From assembly GCA_963738445.1 (NCBI GenBank), contig CAVTWS010000018.1:124001-188000 (forward strand): DNA of 64,000 nucleotides, given 5' to 3'. The notes below the pieces were generated by a model. That model saw only the letters and a program-made list of their open reading frames with translations. It was not told the origin of the DNA and did no database searches. Shown here in pieces: positions 8,921 to 17,049 of this stretch; the stretch's first letter is position 1, and every line of letters begins with the position of its first letter. Position numbers and translations under genes: made by a program. The stretch comes from CAVTWS01 sp963738445 (GTDB lineage Bacteria; Actinomycetota; Acidimicrobiia; Acidimicrobiales; SHLQ01).

Positions 8921-10186
8921 TCAGCCGTCCTCCGCCACTTCCGCGGGCTCGGCGATCCATGCCGTGAACAACGGCATGCCGCGCCACGGACTGGGTTCTT
9001 CAGGTCCGGGACGAGCGATCGCCACCGCGGCGTACGGCCGACGGAAGGTGATGTCGCAGGTGCGCACCAGCACCGTTCGCAGGTCACCGGGGAAGGCCGA
9101 ACCCGCTCGCATGCCGAACGCCGTCACCGCGGCCGCCTCGAACCCGAGTCGCGTGTAGGAGGCGACTGCCGACTGGCGGGCGTCGAACGCGAGCGGCATC
9201 GCGTCGGGCCGGGCGAATCGGCTGATCGCCCGCGCCAGGGGGTCCAGCCCGACACCGGCCGTCATGAGCTCATGATCCGAGCGAGCCGACCAGGCGGGAA
9301 GTACGAGCGAACCGACCCGCTCGATCCGATCCGCACCGTCGCCTGGGAGCCTCTGCTCGCTCTCCTCGATGGTCCACGAGTGCCCGGCACCGAGAGACAA
9401 CTCGAAGAGCGACCGGCGACGCGCCCGGCTGGTGTCGCCGGCGAGAAGGCGGGCGACCTCGGACGCGGCGACATGGACCGACGCCGGAGATCGGTCGGGG
9501 TCGGCGATCACCGAGATGACGTGGACCCCCTCCCGGGCGGAGGCGTCGTGGACCGCCACATCACCCGCCGAATCGGTGAGGGCGATGAAACGGTCGTGGG
9601 AAGGTGGCGCCCACAGGGCCCGGCGCACGGCTGAGGACCACGGCGAGCCGAGACGTTCGGAATCGACGACGCCGAACGGATCGTCCCAGGTGACCCGGGT
9701 AGCCAACGCGGTGGCCGCCACCACGGCCGACAGGGCATCGACCGTGATCGGGAACCGTTCGATCAATCCACCCGTTCGCTCGTCCGCCCATCGGTCGGCG
9801 GCCGCCTGCGACGGCACGGGGCCCTGCTCGACGCGCGAAGGCACGCCGGAACGCCACGTCTCGAAGTCGCCGGTCAGGAAGGTCGGGTTGGACCACAACG
9901 CGGCCGCCAGCGCCACCGCGCGATGGTCCACCGCCAACAGGTCGCGGGCACGTCGAGCCGCCTCCTCGACGCGGACGCCGAGCACCTCCGCCAACTCGCC
10001 GACCAGGTCAGCGTCGGTGGATCCGGGAGCGGTCTCGGTCGCCGACGTGGCGAGCAGAGCGACCAGCACCCAGATGCCGAGCGGAGACGCGACGCCGTGG
10101 ACACCGTCGAGCAGCTGCACGCACGCCCGCTCCCCGAACCGCTCCACGAGCGCGGCAGTCGACGGAGCCGCCGGAACGGTACTCAT
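8921..10186 (-). CDS. Serpin-like protein
   Basis: A 421-residue protein with a serpin layout. RWADERTGGLIERFP followed by ATALATRVTWDDPF matches the helix F/strand 3A region (V-N-x-W-V-x-x-x-T-x-G-x-I ... N-A-x-Y-F-K-G-x-W-x-x-P-F) of the family. SVASYTRLGFEAAAVTAFGM fits the reactive-loop hinge (E-x-G-x-E-A-A-A-x-T). RRPYAAVAIARP and GMPLFTAWIAEP fit the terminal strands (R-P-F ... P-L-F-x-G-x-V). Serpins trap serine or cysteine proteases by loop insertion. No signal peptide is visible, so an intracellular target is likely if the protein is active; the target is unknown. The start ATG 10186 lies inside the first unit of the 26-bp array that separates it from the upstream D-aminoacylase gene, with which it is probably co-transcribed. 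Confidence 0.7.
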   Translation of the reverse strand: MSTVPAAPSTAALVERFGERACVQLLDGVHGVASPLGIWVLVALLATSATETAPGSTDADLVGELAEVLGVRVEEAARRARDLLAVDHRAVALAAALWSNPTFLTGDFETWRSGVPSRVEQGPVPSQAAADRWADERTGGLIERFPITVDALSAVVAATALATRVTWDDPFGVVDSERLGSPWSSAVRRALWAPPSHDRFIALTDSAGDVAVHDASAREGVHVISVIADPDRSPASVHVAASEVARLLAGDTSRARRRSLFELSLGAGHSWTIEESEQRLPGDGADRIERVGSLVLPAWSARSDHELMTAGVGLDPLARAISRFARPDAMPLAFDARQSAVASYTRLGFEAAAVTAFGMRAGSAFPGDLRTVLVRTCDITFRRPYAAVAIARPGPEEPSPWRGMPLFTAWIAEPAEVAEDG

Positions 10187-10332
10187 GCGCGACCTGCGGT
10201 CACGGTACTCATGCGCGACCTGCGGTCACGGTACTCATGCGCGACCTGCGGTCACGGTACCCATGCGCGACCTGCGGTCACGGTACCCATGCGCGACCTG
10301 CGGTCACGGTACCCATGCGCGACCTGCGGTCA
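10177..10332. repeat. Six-copy 26-bp tandem array spanning a stop/start junction
   Basis: Six units of exactly 26 bp run from 10177 to 10332. Units 1-3 read CGGTACTCATGCGCG and units 4-6 CGGTACCCATGCGCG, each followed by ACCTGCGGTCA; otherwise they are identical. On the coding (minus) strand each unit holds TGA, then GCAGGTCGCGC and an ATG. The D-aminoacylase stop (10306-10304) and the serpin start (10186) both lie inside the array. In the three units nearest the serpin, the ATG could open a 9-codon peptide (MSTVTAGRA) whose TGA overlaps the next ATG. There are no spacers, so this is not a CRISPR array. Confidence 0.95.
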
Positions 10333-12034
10333 CGGTGTCGGTGTCGCGTCCGCTGCGCAGCACGTGCCCCGCGGTGGTGTCGACCACGCGCGCGCCTTCG
10401 ACCAGCGGCACGCCGTTGACCAGGACGTGCTCGATGCCGAGCGCGTCAGACGTCAGGCGGACGTTGCCGCCCGGCAGGTCGGCCACCGACCGGATCGGTC
10501 CGGCGCCCACCCGGTCGAGGTCGAAGACGACGATGTCCGCCCACGCGCCGGGCCGGAGCACCCCGCGATCACGCAGGCCGAGGTAACGGGCGGGCGCACC
10601 CGTCATGAGGTGGACGACCTCCTCGACCGCCATGACCGCTTCGTCCCGCACGAACTCCGACAGGAATCGGGTCGGGTATCGCGACATGCACATGCGGTCG
10701 AGATGGGCTCCAGCATCCGAACCACCGACCAGAACGCGAGGGTCGCGAAGTACCTCGGCCTTGGCCCGGGTCGACGCGCTCGACGATCCACCACCGAGCC
10801 ACAGGACCGTCCTCAGGTCATCGGCGACGACGAGATCGAACAGGAAGTCGATCGGCTCGATGCGCCGTTCGGCCGCCAGCTCCCCGACGGATCGACCTTG
10901 GACGGCCGGTCCACCGGTCGGCGAATCGCCGATGGTCATCACCCCCCAGGAGGCCATGCCGGAGAGTCGGCCGATCGCCGGGTCGTGGGCCGCGGCATCC
11001 AGGCGGCGGCGCTCGGCGCGGTCGGACAGCGCCGCCACCTTGTCGGGATGCGGAGAGCGGTACCACTCCTTCCAACCCGGCACCGAGAACAACGCGATGT
11101 AGTCGCCGAAACAGATGCGGCTCGGACCGACCGCGGGCATCGACAGGCCGACGACCCGGCCGCCTCGCGCCGCACCCCGGCTGCACGCAGCCAGTTGGTG
11201 TTCGTGGCTGGCCGGATCGTCGGAGTCGACCACGAGCACGTTCCAGTTGAGCGGTCGGTCGGCGGCAGCCGACAGGTCGCCCATCAGGTCGGCCTCGATG
11301 TCAGACAGCTGCCCCATGCACCCGGTGGTGATGAACTCGAGCGTGGTGCCCGGGTGACGACCGGCCTCGGCGGCGAGCGCCAGCAGCTCATCTCGCTCGG
11401 CTCGACGCGAAGGCACCGGCGCGCCATCGCCGTCGGTGTGCGCCACCGATGCGGATGACGAGAAGCCGAGTCCGCCCGCGGCCAGCGACTCGCCGAGCAA
11501 CGCCACCATGGCCGCCACCTCCCCGGCGGTCGCGGTGCGGTCGGTCGAATCGGCGCCCATGACGTGGCGACGAAGGGCTGAGTGTCCGACCAGGAACCCG
11601 GCGTTCACCCCGATCCGACCGTCGAACTGGTCGAGGTACTCGCCGAAGGTCTGCCAGGAGACCTCGACGCCGGATTCCAGGGCCTCCAACGGCATGCCCT
11701 CGACCTGGGCCAGCAAGCGGCGGGTGTAGTCGGCGTCGGTCGGGCGGAGCGGCGCCAGCGTGAACCCGCAATTGCCGCCGATCACCGTGGTCACGCCGTG
11801 CAGGCACGACGGTTGCGCGGACGGGTCCCAGACGAGCTGGGCGTCGTAGTGGGTGTGCACGTCGATGAAGCCCGGCGCCACGACGAGCCCGCGAGCGTCG
11901 ATGTGCCGCGCCGCCGCCTCATCGATCGAACCGACGGCGACCACCCGGCCGTCTCGGACACCGATATCGGCCGCCACGCCCGGAGCGCCGGTTCCGTCCA
12001 CCAGCAGGCCACCAGAGATCACCAGATCGAGCAT
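10304..12034 (-). CDS. N-acyl-D-amino-acid deacylase / D-aminoacylase family
   Basis: A 576-residue amidohydrolase-3 type enzyme. The beta-sandwich start (LVISGGLLVDGTGAPG) leads to the metal site FIDVHTHYDAQ (H-T-H), and LVGGSDAGAHLDRMC contains the late-barrel catalytic Asp of the family; GAWADIVVFDLD closes the sandwich. Family members hydrolyse N-acyl-D-amino acids or related ring and imide compounds. The start ATG 12034 gives the canonical N-terminus; a longer frame to 12121 looks non-coding and would cross the operator. The gene is divergent from the amidohydrolase at 12138 with the shared operator between them, and its last codons (TVTAGRAWVP) are encoded by the 26-bp repeat. Confidence 0.85.
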   Translation of the reverse strand: MLDLVISGGLLVDGTGAPGVAADIGVRDGRVVAVGSIDEAAARHIDARGLVVAPGFIDVHTHYDAQLVWDPSAQPSCLHGVTTVIGGNCGFTLAPLRPTDADYTRRLLAQVEGMPLEALESGVEVSWQTFGEYLDQFDGRIGVNAGFLVGHSALRRHVMGADSTDRTATAGEVAAMVALLGESLAAGGLGFSSSASVAHTDGDGAPVPSRRAERDELLALAAEAGRHPGTTLEFITTGCMGQLSDIEADLMGDLSAAADRPLNWNVLVVDSDDPASHEHQLAACSRGAARGGRVVGLSMPAVGPSRICFGDYIALFSVPGWKEWYRSPHPDKVAALSDRAERRRLDAAAHDPAIGRLSGMASWGVMTIGDSPTGGPAVQGRSVGELAAERRIEPIDFLFDLVVADDLRTVLWLGGGSSSASTRAKAEVLRDPRVLVGGSDAGAHLDRMCMSRYPTRFLSEFVRDEAVMAVEEVVHLMTGAPARYLGLRDRGVLRPGAWADIVVFDLDRVGAGPIRSVADLPGGNVRLTSDALGIEHVLVNGVPLVEGARVVDTTAGHVLRSGRDTDTVTAGRAWVP

Positions 12035-12064
12035 CGCGTCGATCTTTACACACCTTCGACACCG

Positions 12065-12077
12065 TGTAACAGTGTTC
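12065..12077. promoter_or_regulatory. Candidate TetR operator, copy 2
   Basis: TGTAACAGTGTTC, identical to 6079-6091, sits between the divergent starts 12034 (minus) and 12138 (plus), 31 and 60 bases from them. One bound dimer could control both genes. Confidence 0.5.
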
Positions 12078-12137
12078 GGGTGGCAGCCACGGCCAGCGTG
12101 AGCGGACACACCGATCGACACCAGCCAGGGGGCAGCG

Positions 12138-13391
12138 ATGCGCTACACGATCATCTCGGCGGATGGTCACGCCGGACTCAAGTGCGAAGGGTACCGGCCC
12201 TACCTCGACAGTCGGTTCACACCCCAATTCGAGGAGTTCCTCGCCGAGCGGGAAGCTCGCCGCGCCGATGCCCTGAAGATGAACTACGACTACATCATGG
12301 GCTGGGAGACCGAGCACGAAGAGGGTCTCCAGGGCGCCTGGGATGCCGGCGTCCGCGACAAGGAGCTCGATGCTGACGGCGTCTCCGGCGAGGTGATCTT
12401 CGCCGACTCCGATGCGGTGACCGGCATGGAATCGCCGCCGTTCGGCGCCGGCCTGTCCGCCGGGACGATCGAGGATCCCGAGCTCGCCTTCGCCGGCGCC
12501 CGGGCCCACAACCGCTTCCTGGTCGATCTGTGCGCCGACAACCCGGTCCGACGCGCCGGCATCGCCCTCGTCCCGATCTGCCACGACATCGACCGCGCCG
12601 TGGCCGAGATCGAGTGGGTCGGCCAGCAACCGGGCATCCGCGGGATCATGGTGCCGACCATGTGGCACCACCGGCTGCCCTACAACAACCCGGCCTACGA
12701 CCCCGTGTGGGCCGCGTGCCAGGAGTACAACCTGCCCGTCCACTGCCATTCGGGTGAGGCGCCGCAGGCGGAGTACGGCGACAACGTGGGCATCTACCTG
12801 GCCGAGGTGGTGTGGTGGACCGCTCGTCCGGCGGCCCACCTGCTGTTCTCGGGTGCCTTCGAGCGTTTCCCGGGCCTCAAGTTCGTGGTGACCGAAGCGG
12901 CCGCCTACTGGGTGCCGGACATGAAGTGGAAGTGGGACCAGTACTTCGGCGGCGGCCACACCACCAAGAAGATGGTCGCCATGATGAAGGGCAAGATCTC
13001 GAAGCTGCCGTCTGAGTATTTCGGCACCAACATCTTCGTCGGCGCCTCGACCATGTCGAAGGAGGAAATCCGTCGCCGCCACCTCATCGGCACCGACGTG
13101 GTGATGTGGGGGACCGACTACCCACACCCCGAGGGCACCTGGCCCAACACGGTCGAACGGCTGAAGAAGGACTTCTGCGACGTCCCCGTCGTCGACACCG
13201 TGGCGATGCTCGGCGAGACGGCCGCTCGCTGCTACGGCATGGACATGGAGGCGCTGGGCACGATCGCCGCCAAGGTCGGCCCGTCGCCCGAGGACCTGGG
13301 CCAGGACCCCACCAACCTCACCTCGCCACCCGAGTTGGTCTCCGCCGGCCGCTGGTGGATCGACGAGTACCAGGCCACCTTCACCGGCTGA
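12138..13391 (+). CDS. Amidohydrolase family protein
   Basis: A 417-residue ACMSD-like amidohydrolase related to the one at 13807: both open with I(S/I)xDGHAG and share MWGTDYPHPEG or MWGADYPHSEG, the strand carrying the catalytic Asp. VHCHSGEAP supplies a barrel His pair. The initial H-x-H of classical members is here D-G-H, as in the 6765 gene. The substrate is unknown; aromatic or lactone intermediates are usual for the superfamily. AGGGGG lies nine bases before the ATG as ribosome site. It is divergent from the D-aminoacylase with the shared palindrome between them, suggesting joint control by the TetR at 6094. Confidence 0.8.
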   Translation: MRYTIISADGHAGLKCEGYRPYLDSRFTPQFEEFLAEREARRADALKMNYDYIMGWETEHEEGLQGAWDAGVRDKELDADGVSGEVIFADSDAVTGMESPPFGAGLSAGTIEDPELAFAGARAHNRFLVDLCADNPVRRAGIALVPICHDIDRAVAEIEWVGQQPGIRGIMVPTMWHHRLPYNNPAYDPVWAACQEYNLPVHCHSGEAPQAEYGDNVGIYLAEVVWWTARPAAHLLFSGAFERFPGLKFVVTEAAAYWVPDMKWKWDQYFGGGHTTKKMVAMMKGKISKLPSEYFGTNIFVGASTMSKEEIRRRHLIGTDVVMWGTDYPHPEGTWPNTVERLKKDFCDVPVVDTVAMLGETAARCYGMDMEALGTIAAKVGPSPEDLGQDPTNLTSPPELVSAGRWWIDEYQATFTG

Positions 13392-13442
13392 CACCGACCC
13401 GCCCCGTCACCCGACTCATCTGCCTCCGAGGCCGACACGTCG

Positions 13443-13772
13443 ATGGCGCACCTCCCTCCCACTGCATTCGCCGAACTCGTCTCGCAACGCGACCTCGATC
13501 GGCTCGGCGTCACGCTTCGAGGAGAGATGGCCGAGCTCGGATCCTCGTTGCGGCTCGAGATGGCCGACCTCGGAAGCACATTGCGGGTCGAGGTGGCCGA
13601 ACTCGGCACGTCCCTGCGCAGCGAGCTCGCCGACGTCCGGATCGGGCTGGCCGACGTGAGAACCGAGATCTCCCGGTCTCGCGCGTCGGTCGTGAGGACG
13701 ATGGTGGCAACCCAGCTCGTCGGGTTCGTCTCGATGATCGCGGTGCTCGTCGCTGCCCTCGGCCTGTCCTGA
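13443..13772 (+). CDS. Small coiled-coil membrane protein
   Basis: A 109-residue protein. Residues about 20-80 are an amphipathic helix built from an imperfect 11-residue repeat (EMAELGSSLRL, EMADLGSTLRV, EVAELGTSLRS), predicting a coiled coil. The C-terminus is a single membrane span (LVGFVSMIAVLVAALGL). It resembles the DUF1640/CCDC90-like bacterial proteins with coiled coil plus C-terminal anchor; no biochemical role is known. It lies alone between two amidohydrolase genes, 51 bp after the first. No strong ribosome site is seen before ATG 13443. Confidence 0.65.
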   Translation: MAHLPPTAFAELVSQRDLDRLGVTLRGEMAELGSSLRLEMADLGSTLRVEVAELGTSLRSELADVRIGLADVRTEISRSRASVVRTMVATQLVGFVSMIAVLVAALGLS

Positions 13773-13806
13773 GCGTGAGACGGGCGCGGGGCGCGTCGCG
13801 ACCCGG

Positions 13807-15033
13807 CTACCAGGCCCTCACGATGGCGTCCTCGTCGAAAGCACCGCAGGTCGAGCCCTCAGGGAACGCCTCGAGCGGGATGTGGACTTCGGCGACCGTC
13901 GGCCCCACCTCCGCGGCCAGTGCCGCCAGGTGGTCCCAGTCGAAGCCGTACACCTGCGCCGCCGTCTCGCCGAGCATCATCTTCGTCTCGACCACCGGCA
14001 CCTCGGCAAAGGTGGCGCGCAACGCCTCGCGGGTGTGGGGCGTTGACCCCTCGCTGTGCGGGTAGTCGGCGCCCCACATGATGCGGTCGACGCCGACGAG
14101 GTGGCGCACATCGCACTCCACCTTGCGCAGGAAGCTGGCCCCGACGAAGCAGTTCCGGGCGAAGAACTCGCTCGGGGTCAGCGACAGGGCCGACGCCGCT
14201 TCGCCGCCGAAGAGTCCCTCGGCCGCACCTGGGACGAGCATGCGGTGGTGGAACCAGTCGAGGCTGGCCAGCGTGCCGGGCACCCACCCGGTGCCCTGCT
14301 CGGTGAGGACGAACCGCAGGTCGGGATACCGCTCGAAGACTCCCGCGTACATCAGGTGCCACATGCCGCGATGGGAGAAGATCGGGATCTCGATCAGCGT
14401 GACGGCCCGACCGGCGGCCGTCATGTCCATCGCCGGGACCCCGGCCCCGCTGTGGTGGCTGATGGTCAGATCGAGCTCGGCACAGGTCTGCCAGATCGGT
14501 TCGTACACGGGCGAGTAGAGCGGAGCGATGTCCGAGCCGGCGACGACACCAGGCAGCATCACGCCGCCCGTCAGGCCGTTGGCGGCACCCCAGCGGATCT
14601 CGGCGACGGCGTCGTCGACGTCGTTGAGCAGGATCTGGGTGAGCCCGGCACGCTGCTTGGGCGCCTGGGAACAGAACGCCGCCAGCCACCGGTTGTGGGC
14701 CTGGATGCCCGCCCACCGGCGGTCGTACTCCCCAGCCGAGGGAAGTGGCGCCAGCAGGCTGCCCGACGGGAAGAACGGCGGGATCGTGTTCGGGAACAGG
14801 ACTTCGGCCACCACGCCGTCAGCACCCAGCTCGCGCAGGCGACGTTCGCTGTTCCAGTTGCGGTCGGCGTCCGGGTTGACGAGGTCGCCCCAGGGGTTGA
14901 CGAACCCAGCGGCCCAGGTGTCGAACTCGTCGTGCCAACTGCGGGCCAGGAAGGGCCTGTAGTCGAGCAGATCGGCGCCGGCGTGGCCGTCGATCGAGAT
15001 GACGACGTAACGCTCGTTCAGATCCTGAGCCAT
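13807..15033 (-). CDS. Amidohydrolase family protein
   Basis: A 408-residue paralogue of the 12138 gene. Key segments are VVISIDGHAGADLLDYRPF at the N-terminus, ISHHSGAG with the barrel His pair, and RIMWGADYPHSEGSTP with the catalytic Asp. Insertions (for example the FVNPWGDLVNPDADRNW loop) distinguish it from 12138. The substrate is unknown. It is transcribed away from the IMP dehydrogenase-like gene. The start ATG at 15033 follows GGGAGG a few bases upstream, a good ribosome site. Confidence 0.8.
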   Translation of the reverse strand: MAQDLNERYVVISIDGHAGADLLDYRPFLARSWHDEFDTWAAGFVNPWGDLVNPDADRNWNSERRLRELGADGVVAEVLFPNTIPPFFPSGSLLAPLPSAGEYDRRWAGIQAHNRWLAAFCSQAPKQRAGLTQILLNDVDDAVAEIRWGAANGLTGGVMLPGVVAGSDIAPLYSPVYEPIWQTCAELDLTISHHSGAGVPAMDMTAAGRAVTLIEIPIFSHRGMWHLMYAGVFERYPDLRFVLTEQGTGWVPGTLASLDWFHHRMLVPGAAEGLFGGEAASALSLTPSEFFARNCFVGASFLRKVECDVRHLVGVDRIMWGADYPHSEGSTPHTREALRATFAEVPVVETKMMLGETAAQVYGFDWDHLAALAAEVGPTVAEVHIPLEAFPEGSTCGAFDEDAIVRAW

Positions 15034-15112
15034 GTGGGTTCCTCCCCATCGTCGGGCATCACCATTCTCGCGCCTGTCGGTCCGAACGGGTAACTGGGCG
15101 CGTCGGAACCGC

Positions 15113-15118
15113 TACCGT
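15113..15118 (+). promoter_or_regulatory. -10 box for the IMPDH-like gene
   Basis: TACCGT (TANNNT) lies 24 bases before the ATG at 15143, leaving a short leader with GGGAG at 15133-15137 as ribosome site. Confidence 0.35.
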
Positions 15119-15142
15119 CAAGGACCGAGCCAGGGAGCACAG

Positions 15143-16198
15143 ATGGGCCTCGACAACCTCCGAACCGGACTCACGTTCGACGACGTGCTGCTCGTGCCAC
15201 GCCGGTCGACGATCCGTTCCCGCTCCCACGTCTCGCTCACGACGTGGTTGAGCCGCAACATCGAGCTGGCCATCCCGGTGATCGCGGCCAACATGGACAC
15301 GGTCTGCGAGGACGCCATGGCCAAGGAGCTGGCCCGCCTCGGCGGCATCGGGATACTCCACCGGTTCCTGCCCGTCGAGGCGCAGGTGGCGATGGCCGAG
15401 AAGGTGAAGACGGCCGACCCCTCCTACCGGGTCGGCGCCGCGGTCGGCACGGACCACGACATGGTCGACCGGGCCCGCGCCCTCGCCGATGTCGGGGTCG
15501 ACGTCCTGGTGCTCGACATCGCCCACGGCCACGCCGACCATGCGCTCCACGGGGTCGAGGCGCTCAAGGCCGCAGTGCCCAGTGTCGACGTCATCGCGGG
15601 CAACGTCGCCACCCGGCAAGGTGCGCTCGACCTGGTGAGCGCCGGTGCCGACGCGGTCAAGGTCGGCGTCGGTCCCGGGGGCGTGTGCACGACCCGTCTG
15701 GTGGCCGGCGTCGGCGTGCCGCAGCTCACCGCCATCGCCGATTGCGCCGGTTGCGGTGTGCCGCTCATCGCCGACGGTGGCATCCGGACCTCGGGCGACA
15801 TCGCCAAGGCCCTGGCCGCGGGAGCAGACACGGTCATGATCGGGTCGATGTTCGCCGGCACCAAGGAGAGCCCCGGCGAGGTCGAAGCCACCAACAGCGG
15901 GTTGATGAAGCGGGTGCGCGGCATGGCATCGTTCGAAGCCGTGACCGCCCGGGCCGTGCGGAGTGGCGAGGAGGTCGACGACGAATACCTCGAGCAACGG
16001 GCTCCCGAAGGCGTCGAGGGCATGGTCCCCTACAAAGGCGATGTCGACAAGCTGGTCTGGCGCCTGATGGCCGGCGTGAAGAGCGCCATGAGCTACTCCG
16101 ACGCCCACTCCATCGTCGAGTTCTGGGCCAACGCCGAGTTCATCCGCATCACCCCGCTCGGGTTACGGGAGAACCAACCCCACGCCACCTTCTCCTGA
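15143..16198 (+). CDS. IMP dehydrogenase/GMP reductase family enzyme without CBS domains
   Basis: A 351-residue TIM-barrel enzyme. GLTFDDVLLVPRRSTI is the family N-terminus, VGPGGVCTTRLVAGVGVPQL carries the catalytic Cys in the loop that attacks C2 of the purine, ADGGIRTSGDIAKAL binds phosphate, and EGVEGMVPYKGDV is the mobile flap with the M-V-P-Y-(K/R)-G signature of IMP dehydrogenase rather than GMP reductase. The two CBS domains normally inserted after the second strand are absent, giving a length nearer to GMP reductases. It therefore probably interconverts IMP and XMP or GMP without CBS-mediated adenine nucleotide control. The start ATG 15143 is set by GGGAG five bases upstream. Confidence 0.8.
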   Translation: MGLDNLRTGLTFDDVLLVPRRSTIRSRSHVSLTTWLSRNIELAIPVIAANMDTVCEDAMAKELARLGGIGILHRFLPVEAQVAMAEKVKTADPSYRVGAAVGTDHDMVDRARALADVGVDVLVLDIAHGHADHALHGVEALKAAVPSVDVIAGNVATRQGALDLVSAGADAVKVGVGPGGVCTTRLVAGVGVPQLTAIADCAGCGVPLIADGGIRTSGDIAKALAAGADTVMIGSMFAGTKESPGEVEATNSGLMKRVRGMASFEAVTARAVRSGEEVDDEYLEQRAPEGVEGMVPYKGDVDKLVWRLMAGVKSAMSYSDAHSIVEFWANAEFIRITPLGLRENQPHATFS

Positions 16199-16228
16199 AC
16201 CGGCGCCCCCCGTCCGCCGCCGAACCGG

Positions 16229-16284
16229 TTCCCACCCAGCCCTTCCCAACCAGCCGTCCCGAACCAACCCTCCCGAACCAGAAG
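16229..16284. repeat. Four-copy degenerate 14-bp tandem repeat after the IMPDH-like gene
   Basis: Units TTCCCACCCAGCCC, TTCCCAACCAGCCG, TCCCGAACCAACCC and TCCCGAACCAGAAG follow one another. The sequence round the IMPDH-like stop (TCCTGAACCGGCG) resembles the unit, so the array may derive from the gene end. The last unit contributes to the ribosome site of the next gene. Confidence 0.7.
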
Positions 16285-16293
16285 GATCTCACC

Positions 16294-17049
16294 GTGCGTC
16301 GTTTCGAGAACAAGGTCGTCGTCATCACCGGGGCCGCGTCGGGCATCGGTCTCGCCACGGTCGACCGCTTGGCGAGCGAAGGGGCGAACATCGCCTGTCT
16401 CGACGTGAACGAGGACGGGCTGGCCCAGGCCGTCGCGACCGCCGAGGGCCGCGGTGCCGCCGCCGCCTCCTGGCGGTGCGACGTGTCGAAGGAAGCCGAT
16501 GTCGTCGAGGCCGTGAAGGGCGCGGCCGACCGGTTCGGGCGCATCGATTCCCTGGTGGCGATGGCGGGAGTGCTCGCCGCGCAACACGCCGACCAGATCT
16601 CGCTCGACGAGTGGAACCGCCTGATCGGCATCAACCTCACCGGCACCTTCCTGTCGGTGCGGGAGTGCATCCCCCATCTCCTGGAGACCAAGGGCAACAT
16701 CGTGCTGGCCGCCTCCACCTCGTCGTTGCAGGGTCACCCCTACATGACCCACTACGCGGCCTCCAAGGGCGGAGTGCTCGCGATGATGCACACGCTCGCC
16801 ATGGAGTACGCCCGCCGTGGCATCCGGGTCAACGCCGTGGCCCCGGGCGGCATCAACACCCCCATGACCGCCAACTTCCTACCGCCCACCGAGGGCACGA
16901 TCGACTACTCCCTGTTCGAGCGCATCTCGCCGCTCGATGAGTTTCGGGGTCCCGAGACGGTGGCCAGCGCCATCGCGTTCCTCGCGTCCGACGACGCCGT
17001 GCACGTCAACGGCGAACACATCCGAGTCGACGGTGGCACCCTCGCCTGA
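16294..17049 (+). CDS. Short-chain dehydrogenase/reductase (SDR)
   Basis: A 251-residue classical SDR. VVVITGAASGIGLATV is the Rossmann T-G-x-x-x-G-I-G motif, CLDVNEDG gives the acidic residue after strand 2 that favours NAD over NADP, and MTHYAASKGG is the Y-x-x-x-K pair with the Ser in ASTSS before it. The C-terminus (VNGEHIRVDGG) is typical of the family. The alcohol or ketone substrate is unknown. GTG 16294 is preceded by AGAAGGA. The 3' end overlaps the next gene by 17 bases. Confidence 0.85.
   Translation: MRRFENKVVVITGAASGIGLATVDRLASEGANIACLDVNEDGLAQAVATAEGRGAAAASWRCDVSKEADVVEAVKGAADRFGRIDSLVAMAGVLAAQHADQISLDEWNRLIGINLTGTFLSVRECIPHLLETKGNIVLAASTSSLQGHPYMTHYAASKGGVLAMMHTLAMEYARRGIRVNAVAPGGINTPMTANFLPPTEGTIDYSLFERISPLDEFRGPETVASAIAFLASDDAVHVNGEHIRVDGGTLA

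Noticed and set aside
10177..10332. CRISPR array
   Set aside because: The 26-bp units are directly adjacent with no spacers, and there are no cas genes nearby.
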